A stretch of DNA of 64,000 bases, from positions 62,001-126,000 of the IMG/VR virus record IMGVR_UViG_3300005910_000004; one strand, 5' to 3'. The number at the start of each line of letters is the position of its first letter. The first letter of the stretch is position 1. Positions 6,885 through 13,264 of the stretch are shown here, one piece after another. Both the position numbers and the translations under genes were made by a program. The notes beneath the pieces were generated by a model that searched no databases, was not told the origin of the DNA, and saw only the letters and a program-made list of their open reading frames with translations. This stretch comes from a virus.

Positions 6885-6902
6885 TATCAGGTCCACCTGA
6901 TA
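6885..6902 (+). terminator. Perfect 7-bp hairpin after a stop codon
   Basis: TATCAGG-TCCA-CCTGATA begins at the last base of the stop codon. There is no T-run directly after it. It may be a weak terminator or an RNA-processing or stability element together with the next hairpin. Confidence 0.4.
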
Positions 6903-6906
6903 GATA

Positions 6907-6942
6907 CTTAGACTTTAGTAGTGGCGAGCGAACGAGTCTAAG
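6907..6942 (+). ncRNA. Hairpin copying a conserved 23S rRNA segment
   Basis: CTTAGACT (6907-6914) pairs perfectly with AGTCTAAG (6935-6942) and encloses TTAGTAGTGGCGAGCGAACG. From memory, bacterial 23S rRNA domain I contains AGTAGCGGCGAGCGAAC closed by a C/G-rich stem; the phage copy differs at one base in that core while the stem sequence is different but still paired. TTTCACTTTTT follows. No protein frame is evident. It may mimic a ribosomal RNA element or use the same structural module. Confidence 0.5.
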
Positions 6943-6967
6943 TTTCACTTTTTAAATGGGAAATGAT

Positions 6968-7219
6968 ATGTATAAAGTAGTAGACGAGACACCAAAGAAT
7001 TGGGATGTTGATCGTTATGGTTCACCTCTAATCGTATTACAAGATCAATACGGTGGTCAATCAGTAATAAATGAAGATGATCATTGTCTGGTATTGTACA
7101 ACGGTTCAGAAGATCGAGAATTTGTATGTGTAAATCATTGGTATAAAGAGGCTGTTTTAGCTCTTAGAGATTTTCTAGATTCAAATCCCGATTATATTGC
7201 TGATTGGTACACTTGTTAA
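6968..7219 (+). CDS. Hypothetical protein (83 aa)
   Basis: The ATG at 6968 has TGGGAA upstream and is preferred to an in-frame ATG at 6956, which has no ribosome site. The product starts MYKVVDETPKNWDVDRYGSP and has a beta-rich centre (a CLVLYNGSEDREFVCVNHWY segment) with a helical end. The domain is not recognised. It ends 1 base before a tRNA fragment. Confidence 0.6.
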   Translation: MYKVVDETPKNWDVDRYGSPLIVLQDQYGGQSVINEDDHCLVLYNGSEDREFVCVNHWYKEAVLALRDFLDSNPDYIADWYTC

Positions 7220-7220
7220 A

Positions 7221-7236
7221 TAGCTCAGTTGGATAG
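7221..7236 (+). repeat. tRNA D-arm fragment
   Basis: TAGCTCAGTTGGATAG is identical to the D-arm region of the next tRNA (7273-7288), 52 bases downstream. The rest of a cloverleaf is missing. This looks like a partial tRNA duplication or decayed copy. Confidence 0.6.
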
Positions 7237-7265
7237 TTTTATAACAATTCATAATAAATTAAAAT

Positions 7266-7342
7266 ACGCCAGTAGCTCAGTTGGATAGAGCAGCGGATCT
7301 CTAATCCGTCGGTCGGGGGTTCGAATCCCTCTTGGCGTGCCA
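7266..7342 (+). tRNA. tRNA-Arg(UCU) with C33
   Basis: The acceptor is ACGCCAG/TTGGCGT, discriminator G, CCA encoded, and the T arm GGGGG-TTCGAAT-CCCTC. The anticodon arm GCGGA-TCTCTAA-TCCGT gives UCU, but loop position 33 is C instead of the almost invariant U. The remaining cloverleaf is intact. Confidence 0.8.
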
Positions 7343-7436
7343 TTTTATTACTCATTGCCTTATGGCATATGATAGGGTTTCTTGTTCCGTGTACCAGTTT
7401 TAATCACGGAGCGTTTATTTCAAAAGGAGATTAAAA
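7343..7436 (+). other. Short non-coding stretch with two hairpins
   Basis: A hairpin CCTTAT-GGCATATG-ATAGGG (about 7358-7376) resembles the one at 2062-2084 in sequence and loop. A second pairs TCCGTG (7385-7390) with CACGGA (7405-7410). The following gene has AAAGGAG. A regulatory or processing role is possible. Confidence 0.3.
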
Positions 7437-7589
7437 ATGAGAATCAAAGGTAAAACAAAAAATGAATTACAGAAAAAACATAGGGAATGGTTTAAAACAG
7501 GTCGTCGTGATTATAGAATGAATCACTTGATATCATATGCTAAACGAACATTTGGTATTTCTCTATTTATGCCATCAGTGAAATCATAA
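7437..7589 (+). CDS. Hypothetical basic small protein (50 aa)
   Basis: ATG at 7437 has CAAAAGGAGAT upstream. The product is strongly basic and helical (MRIKGKTKNELQKKHREWFK start), suggesting nucleic-acid binding, but no known fold is recognised. Confidence 0.55.
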   Translation: MRIKGKTKNELQKKHREWFKTGRRDYRMNHLISYAKRTFGISLFMPSVKS

Positions 7590-7626
7590 TGATGGATAAC
7601 GAAGTAAAATTGATTGGAGTATTATA

Positions 7627-7839
7627 ATGGCTGTAGATATAAAAACTCATATCAGAGATTTAGAGGTAATGTCTAAGAATGCCAGGATTGATTTTGAAAA
7701 CATACCTGATGATTGTTCTGTATTTCCAAATCTAACCTCGATGAAAACTTTGAAACTTATATTCATGGATGTGAGTAATTCAACTGGAGCATTAGCAATT
7801 AAACTTTCTGATATTCAAAAAACAGGACAAATAATATGA
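7627..7839 (+). CDS. Hypothetical protein (70 aa)
   Basis: ATG at 7627 follows TTGGAG. The product is helical with hydrophobic patches but no membrane segment (MAVDIKTHIRDLEVMSKNAR start). Its TGA overlaps the next ATG (ATGAG at 7836). Unknown function. Confidence 0.6.
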   Translation: MAVDIKTHIRDLEVMSKNARIDFENIPDDCSVFPNLTSMKTLKLIFMDVSNSTGALAIKLSDIQKTGQII

Positions 7840-8186
7840 GCGGTAATAGAATGGCTATGACCAAATTCAAGCATCAATATATTATGCTTTATGATTTATT
7901 TAAAGATACATTGAATGTATCCAAATCAGCAATGAATTTTGATATGGGTGATTATAAATTATCATTTCATGCTTTTAAGTATATGTTAGAATCTCATGTC
8001 CTTATAAATGATAAATCTTTCCGAATTGAGATAACTAATAGCGAGGATTTAATTCATGTAACTATATATCCATCGGGTGGAAATTCAACATATTTTAAAC
8101 ATACATATAATGATATAGATACTGAAGGGTTGAAAGCTATAATGGGTGATATGGTAAATGAAGTAAAAAGATTAACTAAAACATAA
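7836..8186 (+). CDS. Hypothetical protein (116 aa)
   Basis: It is coupled to the upstream gene by a 4-base overlap. The N-terminus is helical and the C-terminal half looks beta-rich (FRIEITNSEDLIHVTIYPSG). No signal or known catalytic motif. A GAATAAATAAAG motif follows at 8190, just before tRNA-Tyr. Confidence 0.6.
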   Translation: MSGNRMAMTKFKHQYIMLYDLFKDTLNVSKSAMNFDMGDYKLSFHAFKYMLESHVLINDKSFRIEITNSEDLIHVTIYPSGGNSTYFKHTYNDIDTEGLKAIMGDMVNEVKRLTKT

Positions 8187-8189
8187 AAA

Positions 8190-8201
8190 GAATAAATAAA
8201 G
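8190..8201 (+). promoter_or_regulatory. Candidate promoter motif before tRNA-Tyr
   Basis: GAATAAATAAAG ends 5 bases before the tRNA-Tyr 5' end. If it works as a -10-type element, transcription would start almost at the tRNA. The same arrangement occurs at tRNA-His (10959) and tRNA-Ile (15262). Confidence 0.4.
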
Positions 8202-8206
8202 TAAAA

Positions 8207-8290
8207 GGTAGAGTTGAGCAGGTGGTGGGCTCCACAAACTGTAAATTTGTCGCTTCGGCCTTGGAGGTTCGATTCCTCCCTCTACCACCA
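8207..8290 (+). tRNA. tRNA-Tyr(GUA)
   Basis: This class II tRNA has a variable arm of tyrosine type. The acceptor is GGTAGAG/CTCTACC, discriminator A, anticodon arm ACAAA-CTGTAAA-TTTGT giving GUA, and the T arm GGAGG-TTCGATT-CCTCC. CCA is encoded. Confidence 0.93.
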
Positions 8291-8313
8291 TTTTTTAAAG
8301 ATTGGAGTTCTAT

Positions 8314-8481
8314 ATGAATAAAAGAATGAGAAAGAAGAAAGGAATTATTTTATGTTCTTGGTTTGGATGTGCTGCACATGCAACACATACTCATGGGCCA
8401 TTATATGGAAGTAAGAAACAACCGGATTGGTATGCTTGTGATCATCATGCTGAAAGAGCAAGGAGTTTAGACTGGGATTGA
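8314..8481 (+). CDS. Small Cys/His-rich protein (55 aa)
   Basis: ATG at 8314 has TTGGAGT upstream. After a basic start (MNKRMRKKKG) it has CSWFGC, several His (AAHATHTHG) and a final YACDHHAERA, which could coordinate zinc. Similar small C/H-rich proteins are common in phages. Function is unknown. Confidence 0.6.
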   Translation: MNKRMRKKKGIILCSWFGCAAHATHTHGPLYGSKKQPDWYACDHHAERARSLDWD

Positions 8482-8525
8482 AACCAATTATTTTACCAAA
8501 AAAGAAATAATCTTAAAGGAGATTT

Positions 8526-8981
8526 ATGTCAGATTTACTTAAATGTCTAGTAGGACAGATAGGGTCATATCAAAAGACTGATCCTGAGAAAATGAACATA
8601 TTAAAAACTGTTTATGGTGAAATTGAACTCAAGAAATTTCGACAGAAGAATGAATTCACTGATGAGAATGTTATTAGTGTTTTTAAAAAATTTAAAGCTG
8701 GAGTGGCTGAGAATATTTCCATATTACGAGAGAGTGGTAGAGAACCCACTGAAATTATGTTAAAGGAAATATCAATATATGATGAATGGATTCCTAGTAA
8801 TCTTAGTATTGAAGAAGTGAAGAATGAGCTTGAGATTTTGATTTTACGGCACTTAGATGCAAAATCAGATGGTCAATTTATTGGTGCTGCAATGGCTTAT
8901 TTTAGAAAGAATGGAATTGCTGTTGATGGTAAAGAAGTCAGTTCTATAGCCAAATTTATTCGGGAGAAGTATAGTGAGTGA
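8526..8981 (+). CDS. GatB/YqeY-domain protein
   Basis: This 151-residue, all-helical protein matches the YqeY family in length and layout. It has an early KTVYGEIELKKF segment, central REPTEIMLKEISIYDEWIP, and a C-terminal GAAMAYFRKNGIAVDGKEVS. The domain is related to the tail of the GatB subunit that binds tRNA in amidotransferase complexes, so a tRNA-linked role is plausible but unproven. AAAGGAG precedes the start; the stop overlaps the next frame's GTG. Confidence 0.75.
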   Translation: MSDLLKCLVGQIGSYQKTDPEKMNILKTVYGEIELKKFRQKNEFTDENVISVFKKFKAGVAENISILRESGREPTEIMLKEISIYDEWIPSNLSIEEVKNELEILILRHLDAKSDGQFIGAAMAYFRKNGIAVDGKEVSSIAKFIREKYSE

Positions 8982-9153
8982 AAAAAGAAAAGTTAAGATA
9001 TTGATCACCGGTGAAGTGGGGAGTGGCAAAACAACATTAGCTAATATTATTGCTAATATGTTATATTATACAGGAATAGAAGTTAAGTTAGTAGATGAAC
9101 CATATGAAGGTATGATATCTGCACATGAAAATGGCTTCATCTTGCTAGTATGA
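8974..9153 (+). CDS. Small P-loop protein (59 aa), possibly truncated
   Basis: GTG at 8974 overlaps the upstream gene. The product begins MSEKRKVKILITGEVGSGKT, a clear Walker A motif (GEVGSGKTT, about 13-21), followed by a helix and a DEPYEG strand. It then stops at residue 59, before any Walker B. This is a complete N-terminal fragment of a P-loop NTPase or a minimal nucleotide-binding protein. Confidence 0.6.
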   Translation: MSEKRKVKILITGEVGSGKTTLANIIANMLYYTGIEVKLVDEPYEGMISAHENGFILLV

Positions 9154-9205
9154 TTAATAGTAATTTCAAAGTTGAAATTGAAACAAAACAATTACGGAGG
9201 GAAGT

Positions 9206-9607
9206 ATGATAGATATAGTAGTATTCTTGAAAGAATGGGTATGGAAACCGTTAGTTATTCGGTTTAGAAAATTCAAACCTGATACAGTTATAGCTGAGTT
9301 TGCTGCTGATGATTTTGATCCAGCATTATATGTTAAGAATTATCTTGAGATTAAAGATCGGAATCCCAAAGTATCATATCGGAATTTTGATTTTTTGGAT
9401 CAGGTGAGACGAGATGTTGAAACTGATATGATTCATGTTGCAGTTAATAGTCATTTAATATCCAATCATGAAGATATATTGATAGACCATAATCGAATAT
9501 TGGATACTATTAATCCAATCATATCTAAATATAATGAGATGCAAGATAGAAAAGATCGAGATTGTGCTACACTTTCAGTAGTTATACCATATGAGGAGAT
9601 AGTATGA
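9206..9607 (+). CDS. Hypothetical protein (133 aa)
   Basis: The ATG has ACGGAGGGAAG upstream. The product starts with a short hydrophobic/aromatic stretch (MIDIVVFLKEWVWKPLVIRF) that may associate with a membrane or protein surface, then a soluble helical domain. No known family. A 4-base ATGA at the end opens only an 11-codon frame. Confidence 0.6.
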   Translation: MIDIVVFLKEWVWKPLVIRFRKFKPDTVIAEFAADDFDPALYVKNYLEIKDRNPKVSYRNFDFLDQVRRDVETDMIHVAVNSHLISNHEDILIDHNRILDTINPIISKYNEMQDRKDRDCATLSVVIPYEEIV

Positions 9608-9610
9608 TTG

Positions 9611-9823
9611 ATGAATATTATGCATGGCTTGCATGGTGATTGGAAAGGCACTCTAATTTATTTAAGTGTTGATTCTGAGGAATGTCTGGTTAACTGGGGA
9701 GATAAATTGACTAGAAGAAACATGGATTGGGTTGGATTTAAAGAACCTGATATTGGAAATCAATTAACTGCAATTGCAACTGTAACTGACAAAAAGATAT
9801 TTTCAAATTTACAATTACTATGA
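9611..9823 (+). CDS. Hypothetical protein (70 aa)
   Basis: ATG at 9611 (or TTG 9608) starts MNIMHGLHGDWKGTLIYLSV. An out-of-frame mini-ORF begins with ATGA at 9604 (MIDEYYAWLAW then stop) and could couple translation or mark a frameshifted start. The protein is beta-rich. It ends 8 bases before a tRNA. Family unknown. Confidence 0.5.
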   Translation: MNIMHGLHGDWKGTLIYLSVDSEECLVNWGDKLTRRNMDWVGFKEPDIGNQLTAIATVTDKKIFSNLQLL

Positions 9824-9831
9824 TTTCAAAC

Positions 9832-9905
9832 GCTCTCGTAGCTCAACTGGCTAGAGCAGAGGTCCCTAAAACCTTGTGTTCCGGGTTCGAATCCCGGCGG
9901 GAGTA
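9832..9905 (+). tRNA. tRNA with CUA anticodon (possible amber suppressor), C33
   Basis: The acceptor GCTCTCG/CGGGAGT, D arm GCTC/GAGC and T arm CCGGG-TTCGAAT-CCCGG form a good cloverleaf. The anticodon arm GAGGT-CCCTAAA-ACCTT places CUA at 34-36, which would read UAG, with C33 in place of U33. Unlike the other tRNAs here it has no encoded CCA. TAG is used as a normal stop in this window, so suppression would be partial at best, or the gene may be degenerate. Confidence 0.6.
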
Positions 9906-9926
9906 TATTTATGATCGGAGAATTAT

Positions 9927-10376
9927 ATGTCTAAAGTATTAGATCGAGCACGAGAACAATATAAAGATTTAACATATGAGCAATTATGTGATGTAGAGAA
10001 GGAATTCCAAAGACAACAGATTGAAACTCAGGCATTTTTAGATGAACATAAACTTAGTGTATCACAGAAAAGTGTTAAGGTTGAAGAATTACAATTAAAG
10101 ATCTCAGCTTTGTATACTGTGATGAATGAAAAACATTCTGCATGTAATAAGTCTCAGGACGAATGGTATTCAGAAGCTAAAAAGAAATATCCAGGAATTT
10201 TTGATGAAGAAGATGATATTGTTGATGATGATTGTTATATCTCAGCACTTGAAAATGGATTTATAGATGAAACAATACTTAACGAGATTGAGGAGAATAC
10301 TGATGGGACCGATAGGAATGAAGACATAGCCACCAGTGGCAATGGAAGTAAAACAACTAAAATCAGAAGAGATTAA
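9927..10376 (+). CDS. Coiled-coil acidic protein (149 aa)
   Basis: ATG at 9927 follows GGAG. Residues about 1-75 form a long charged helix (DRAREQYKDLTYEQLCDVEK and onward) typical of a coiled coil. The remainder is acidic (FDEEDDIVDDD) with a disordered tail. It overlaps the next frame by 35 bases. No known family. Confidence 0.65.
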   Translation: MSKVLDRAREQYKDLTYEQLCDVEKEFQRQQIETQAFLDEHKLSVSQKSVKVEELQLKISALYTVMNEKHSACNKSQDEWYSEAKKKYPGIFDEEDDIVDDDCYISALENGFIDETILNEIEENTDGTDRNEDIATSGNGSKTTKIRRD

Positions 10377-10692
10377 AGAAGTATTAATTAATCAGTCTAA
10401 TAGGGAAGCATTAAAACTTGAAAGAATAAGAACTCCACTTCTTGAATTTAGAATGCATTGGGAGTTTGGTCTAGATCTGATATGTGATATCCCTGACTGT
10501 GATGATTGTTTCTATTCAATTTTAAGTAAGACTGGGTATCATAAGTATGAATTTAAGACTAGATATTATCTACATCGTTATTTTAAAGTAGGTGATATAT
10601 GGCAGGCATCAGTAGATTTACAAACACTCGAACTTCTAGATATACTACTAGAAGTTAACACACACAAATTTAAAACTGAAATTCCAAAATAA
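10342..10692 (+). CDS. Hypothetical protein (116 aa)
   Basis: The ATG at 10342 (GTG 10336 is an alternative) lies inside the upstream gene. The product has a helical start, then a Cys/Trp-containing centre (DLICDIPDCDDCFYSILS) and a Tyr-rich YEFKTRYYLHRYFKVGD stretch. The ribosome site is poor, so expression probably relies on coupling. Function unknown. Confidence 0.55.
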   Translation: MEVKQLKSEEIKEVLINQSNREALKLERIRTPLLEFRMHWEFGLDLICDIPDCDDCFYSILSKTGYHKYEFKTRYYLHRYFKVGDIWQASVDLQTLELLDILLEVNTHKFKTEIPK

Positions 10693-10722
10693 ACACTGAA
10701 CACAAAACAAAAGGAAATTAAT

Positions 10723-10938
10723 ATGTCTATTATAGATACGATGAAAAAGAAATACGAACTAACTAATTCTGATAATTTGGATAAAGCTTCCAGATCACTT
10801 ATGACTCAGAGATCAGCACTTGAACTTAAACGAAATGAAATGAATTTGGAAATTCAAAAAAATGAAGCATTCATCGGAGAGATAAATCTTGAGATTGAGA
10901 TAATCCAGTATATCGCGGAATCTAGAGATTGTTCATGA
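10723..10938 (+). CDS. Small coiled-coil protein (71 aa)
   Basis: AAAGGAA precedes the ATG. Residues 20-65 form a continuous charged heptad-like helix (LMTQRSALELKRNEMNLEIQ and onward). It is similar in style to the coiled-coil protein at 9927 but not obviously homologous. A GAATAAATAAAG motif and tRNA-His follow. Confidence 0.65.
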   Translation: MSIIDTMKKKYELTNSDNLDKASRSLMTQRSALELKRNEMNLEIQKNEAFIGEINLEIEIIQYIAESRDCS

Positions 10939-10958
10939 GAAATGGATTCACATTAAAG

Positions 10959-10970
10959 GAATAAATAAAG
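10959..10970 (+). promoter_or_regulatory. Candidate promoter motif before tRNA-His
   Basis: GAATAAATAAAG ends 2 bases before the G-1 of tRNA-His. It is identical to the motifs at 1796 and 8190. Confidence 0.4.
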
Positions 10971-10972
10971 AT

Positions 10973-11047
10973 GGCGGTATTAGTTCAATGGTAGAACAGA
11001 GGACTGTGGTTCCTCGTGCGCGGGTCCGATTCCCGTATACCGCCCCA
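10973..11047 (+). tRNA. tRNA-His(GUG)
   Basis: An extra G at -1 pairs with C73, the histidine identity feature. The acceptor is GCGGTAT/ATACCGC, the anticodon arm GAGGA-CTGTGGT-TCCTC gives GUG, the T arm is GCGGG-TCCGATT-CCCGT, and CCA is encoded. Confidence 0.93.
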
Positions 11048-11062
11048 TATTGGAGATAATTA

Positions 11063-11473
11063 ATGAGTAAATATGTAGCTAGTTTGAAATCTGAAACTCC
11101 AGAAGGTATAATTGATAGAATCAGCTCTCATATAAAGGATAGTTTGAATAGTTATTTTTCTGATGATATAACTAAAGAACAAATGGAGAATTTAGCTAAA
11201 TCTATTGGGGATCATGTTACTAGAGTATCTATTAAGGATATTCAAGTTGATGTTTGTAAGGGTTCATTCGATGATACCATGCAAGTAACAATGCATCTCC
11301 CATATAGTATGGTAGAGAAAATCAATCAAGCTAAGATAGATCATACACAGCATCGTATAGAAGCAAAAATAGAATATTGCAAATTGAATGGTCATGATAT
11401 GGAAATTGTTGATTCTGACCAGCATGGTGCATATTTCAAATGTACTCGATGTGATCATAAAGAATATTGGTAA
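11063..11473 (+). CDS. Hypothetical protein with C-terminal zinc knuckle (136 aa)
   Basis: TTGGAG precedes the ATG. The N-terminal domain is helical (IIDRISSHIKDSLNSYFSDD), the middle beta-rich. The C-terminus has CKLNGHDM, then FKCTRCDHKEYW, giving C/H ligands for one zinc. A DNA- or RNA-binding role is possible; no family recognised. Confidence 0.65.
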   Translation: MSKYVASLKSETPEGIIDRISSHIKDSLNSYFSDDITKEQMENLAKSIGDHVTRVSIKDIQVDVCKGSFDDTMQVTMHLPYSMVEKINQAKIDHTQHRIEAKIEYCKLNGHDMEIVDSDQHGAYFKCTRCDHKEYW

Positions 11474-11491
11474 TTTATTGAAAGGACAATA

Positions 11492-11788
11492 ATGAGAACA
11501 GAATACAAACTTGAAGTGCTAAAGGAATTTCGTGGTATACCAGTAGGATTCTTTATTAGAGCAGTTGATGATGACCCATATAATTTTAAAATTATTGACA
11601 AGAATGGAAAAGAAACGGGTGATATATTAGATTATTTTGAACGAGTTAAAATGTATGAGATAGGTCTTGAAAATTATCCTGAATTAAAGGTTATACATAA
11701 ACGCATAGGGATCCCTGCTGATAAACGGTGGCAGCATGCATCAGCCCGGCGGTCCCAAGTGGTAACTTCAACGATTTCAACGGAATAA
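11492..11788 (+). CDS. Small phage protein with foreign C-terminus created by an insertion
   Basis: Residues 1-78 are AT-rich phage sequence (MRTEYKLEVLKEFRGIPVGF start). From codon 78 the DNA becomes GC-rich and encodes an unrelated RWQHASARRSQVVTSTISTE tail. The original 3' end survives at 12845-12916: joining GATAA (11720-11724) to its copy at 12845-12849 restores the frame and gives IDNYKDRDVLYIDDYDRFVC plus M, stop, for a protein of about 100 residues. The gene was therefore disrupted by the DUF481 insertion. Its function is unknown. Confidence 0.7.
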   Translation: MRTEYKLEVLKEFRGIPVGFFIRAVDDDPYNFKIIDKNGKETGDILDYFERVKMYEIGLENYPELKVIHKRIGIPADKRWQHASARRSQVVTSTISTE

Positions 11789-11809
11789 ACACAATTAAAG
11801 GGAAATAAC

Positions 11810-12814
11810 ATGAACAAACATTACGGATGGATAGCTGTTGGTTTACTGAGTGCCTTTTCGGTGTTCGGAGATGTAATCCTCTTTAAATCCGGCGACAAGC
11901 TGACCGGAACCGTTAAGAAAGTCTCCGGCGGAAAGATGGCCTTTGAATCAAAGGTCGCAGGCAAACTCTCGTTAAAGATGGATGACATCCAGACATTCTC
12001 CACAGATGAATCCATTACTATTGAAAAGCCTGATGGCACACGTGTTGAAACTAAAACAGTTGCTGCCAAAGCAGGAACCATAACCCTGGCAGCATCTAAT
12101 ACAGCCCTGCCACTAACCGACATTGCCGAAGTAAACCCCGAAGCACCGAAATGGACAGGAAGCCTGGTCGCAGGAGCCAACTTCGCCCGCGGCAATACAC
12201 ATAGCGATACCGCCAGCATTAATGCTAATGCCCAGCTGCGCCGTAAAGACGACCGCATCTCCCTTGGAGCTGGCTACCGCTTTGACAAGAAACGCGATCA
12301 ATCCACCGGTACGGACGACACAACCGAAGACAAGTGGTTCATCAATGGCAAATATGACTACTTTTTAAGTGACCAGTTCTACCTCTACGGAAACATTCTT
12401 TATGAGAAGGACCGTATTAACAACCTGGATATGCGCGTCACTCTGGGTGCCGGTGTTGGTTATCAATGGGTCGAAAGTGACGATCTTAACTTCAACACAG
12501 AGGCAGGCCTCTCATATGTACATGCAGAGTACTCAGATCCCTCTGAAACTCGCGACTATATGGCTATCCGCCTGGCCTATCACCTGGACAAGCAGCTCTG
12601 GGAGAATGTCAAAGCATTCCATAACGTCACATTCCTGCCCAGCACCGAACGCAGCGACATCTTCCTCGTCTATGCCGATGCCGGTTTACAGACAAAACTT
12701 GTCGGCAGCTGGATCATGGAGGCAAAAGCCGAAATGGAACACAACTCCAAGCCTGCAGCTGGTCTTGACAAAAGCGATTACCGTTACATCCTCGGGCTCG
12801 GCTATTCATTCTAA
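11810..12814 (+). CDS. DUF481-like outer-membrane beta-barrel protein (334 aa)
   Basis: The N-terminus is a Sec signal peptide (MNKHYGWIAVGLLSAFSVFG). A small beta domain (about 22-100, FKSGDKLTGTVKKVSGGK) follows, then a run of amphipathic strands of DUF481/YdiY type (SLVAGANFARGNTHSD, GAGYRFDKK, GNILYEKDRI, TLGAGVGYQW) ending in the aromatic YILGLGYSF typical of outer-membrane barrels. Codon use and GC content differ sharply from all other genes here. It should insert in the host outer membrane; receptor masking, superinfection exclusion or permeability change are possible roles. It looks recently acquired from a Gram-negative bacterium. Confidence 0.85.
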   Translation: MNKHYGWIAVGLLSAFSVFGDVILFKSGDKLTGTVKKVSGGKMAFESKVAGKLSLKMDDIQTFSTDESITIEKPDGTRVETKTVAAKAGTITLAASNTALPLTDIAEVNPEAPKWTGSLVAGANFARGNTHSDTASINANAQLRRKDDRISLGAGYRFDKKRDQSTGTDDTTEDKWFINGKYDYFLSDQFYLYGNILYEKDRINNLDMRVTLGAGVGYQWVESDDLNFNTEAGLSYVHAEYSDPSETRDYMAIRLAYHLDKQLWENVKAFHNVTFLPSTERSDIFLVYADAGLQTKLVGSWIMEAKAEMEHNSKPAAGLDKSDYRYILGLGYSF

Positions 12815-12816
12815 TA

Positions 12817-12829
12817 CGGGCTTTGCCCG
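12817..12829 (+). terminator. Terminator-like stem from the imported gene
   Basis: CGGGC-TTT-GCCCG starts 3 bases after the DUF481 stop. No T-run follows, so it may be the truncated remnant of the donor's intrinsic terminator. Confidence 0.45.
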
Positions 12830-12844
12830 CAACCCAGCCCAGTG

Positions 12845-12916
12845 GATAAGATTGATAATTATAAAGATCGTGATGTATTGTATATTGATGATTATGATAG
12901 ATTTGTTTGCATGTAA
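12845..12916 (+). pseudogene. 3' remnant of the gene disrupted at 11720
   Basis: In frame with the repeat GATAA this reads DKIDNYKDRDVLYIDDYDRF then VCM and stop. It has no start codon or ribosome site of its own and its composition matches the phage. It completes the reading frame of the 11492 gene when the insert is removed. Confidence 0.65.
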
Positions 12917-12978
12917 TAGAAAGCCTTACACTGGATGGAAGATTAAGACAGTAAAGATCAAAAAAGTTTAATTTGAAA

Positions 12979-13055
12979 GGATCGGTAGCTCCAATCGGCA
13001 GAGCAGGAGACTGAAAATTTCCGTGTTGGTGGTTCAAGTCCACCTCGGTCCGCCA
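12979..13055 (+). tRNA. tRNA-Phe(GAA)
   Basis: The acceptor is GGATCGG/TCGGTCC, the anticodon arm GGAGA-CTGAAAA-TTTCC gives GAA, the T arm is GGTGG-TTCAAGT-CCACC, discriminator G, and CCA is encoded. Confidence 0.9.
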
Positions 13056-13068
13056 TTGAAGGATAACT

Positions 13069-13242
13069 ATGAAAGAAGTTAATTATATTGTAAATACACA
13101 TGGTAGTTGGTATGGTAATAAACCAGTTCAATATGAAACTGAACAAGACGCATGGGATGTTATTGATAAGGCTTTATTTGGTTCTGGATATGATGTTAGT
13201 AGCCCAACAGGTAAGGATGTGTCAGGATTCATTCCATTCTAG
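13069..13242 (+). CDS. Hypothetical protein (57 aa)
   Basis: The ATG follows GAAGGATAACT, 13 bases after tRNA-Phe. The product begins MKEVNYIVNTHGSWYGNKPV and contains a QDAWDVIDKALFGSG helix, ending at TAG, which overlaps the next promoter-like motif. Unknown family. Confidence 0.6.
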   Translation: MKEVNYIVNTHGSWYGNKPVQYETEQDAWDVIDKALFGSGYDVSSPTGKDVSGFIPF

Positions 13243-13264
13243 AATAAATTAAAAGGATTTAATC

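Larger units (their letters stand above)
11725..12844 (+). mobile_element. Captured host-like DNA segment flanked by GATAA
   Basis: This 1120-base segment is visibly GC-richer than both flanks and carries one gene (DUF481-like) with its own ribosome site and a terminator-like stem. It is bounded by 5-bp direct repeats GATAA (11720-11724 and 12845-12849), either a target-site duplication or microhomology. I see no transposase and no convincing terminal inverted repeats, so illegitimate recombination with host DNA is a good alternative. Confidence 0.65.

Noticed and set aside
9832-9905. Genome-wide TAG recoding
   Set aside because: Several genes end at TAG (26344, 28858, 13240, 63234) where extension would run into the next gene, so TAG works as a stop here.
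11821-12301. Long minus-strand reading frames under the DUF481-like gene
   Set aside because: They arise because the GC-rich gene lacks AT-rich stop codons on the other strand. They have no ribosome site and the + strand barrel protein is clearly the real gene.
11725-12844. Insertion sequence
   Set aside because: There is no transposase and no good terminal inverted repeats. The segment is described as captured DNA with 5-bp flanking repeats.
12369-12971. A 200-codon + frame overlapping the barrel gene
   Set aside because: It is a frame-shifted shadow of the DUF481-like gene and has no domain. Only its last codons touch the phage remnant.
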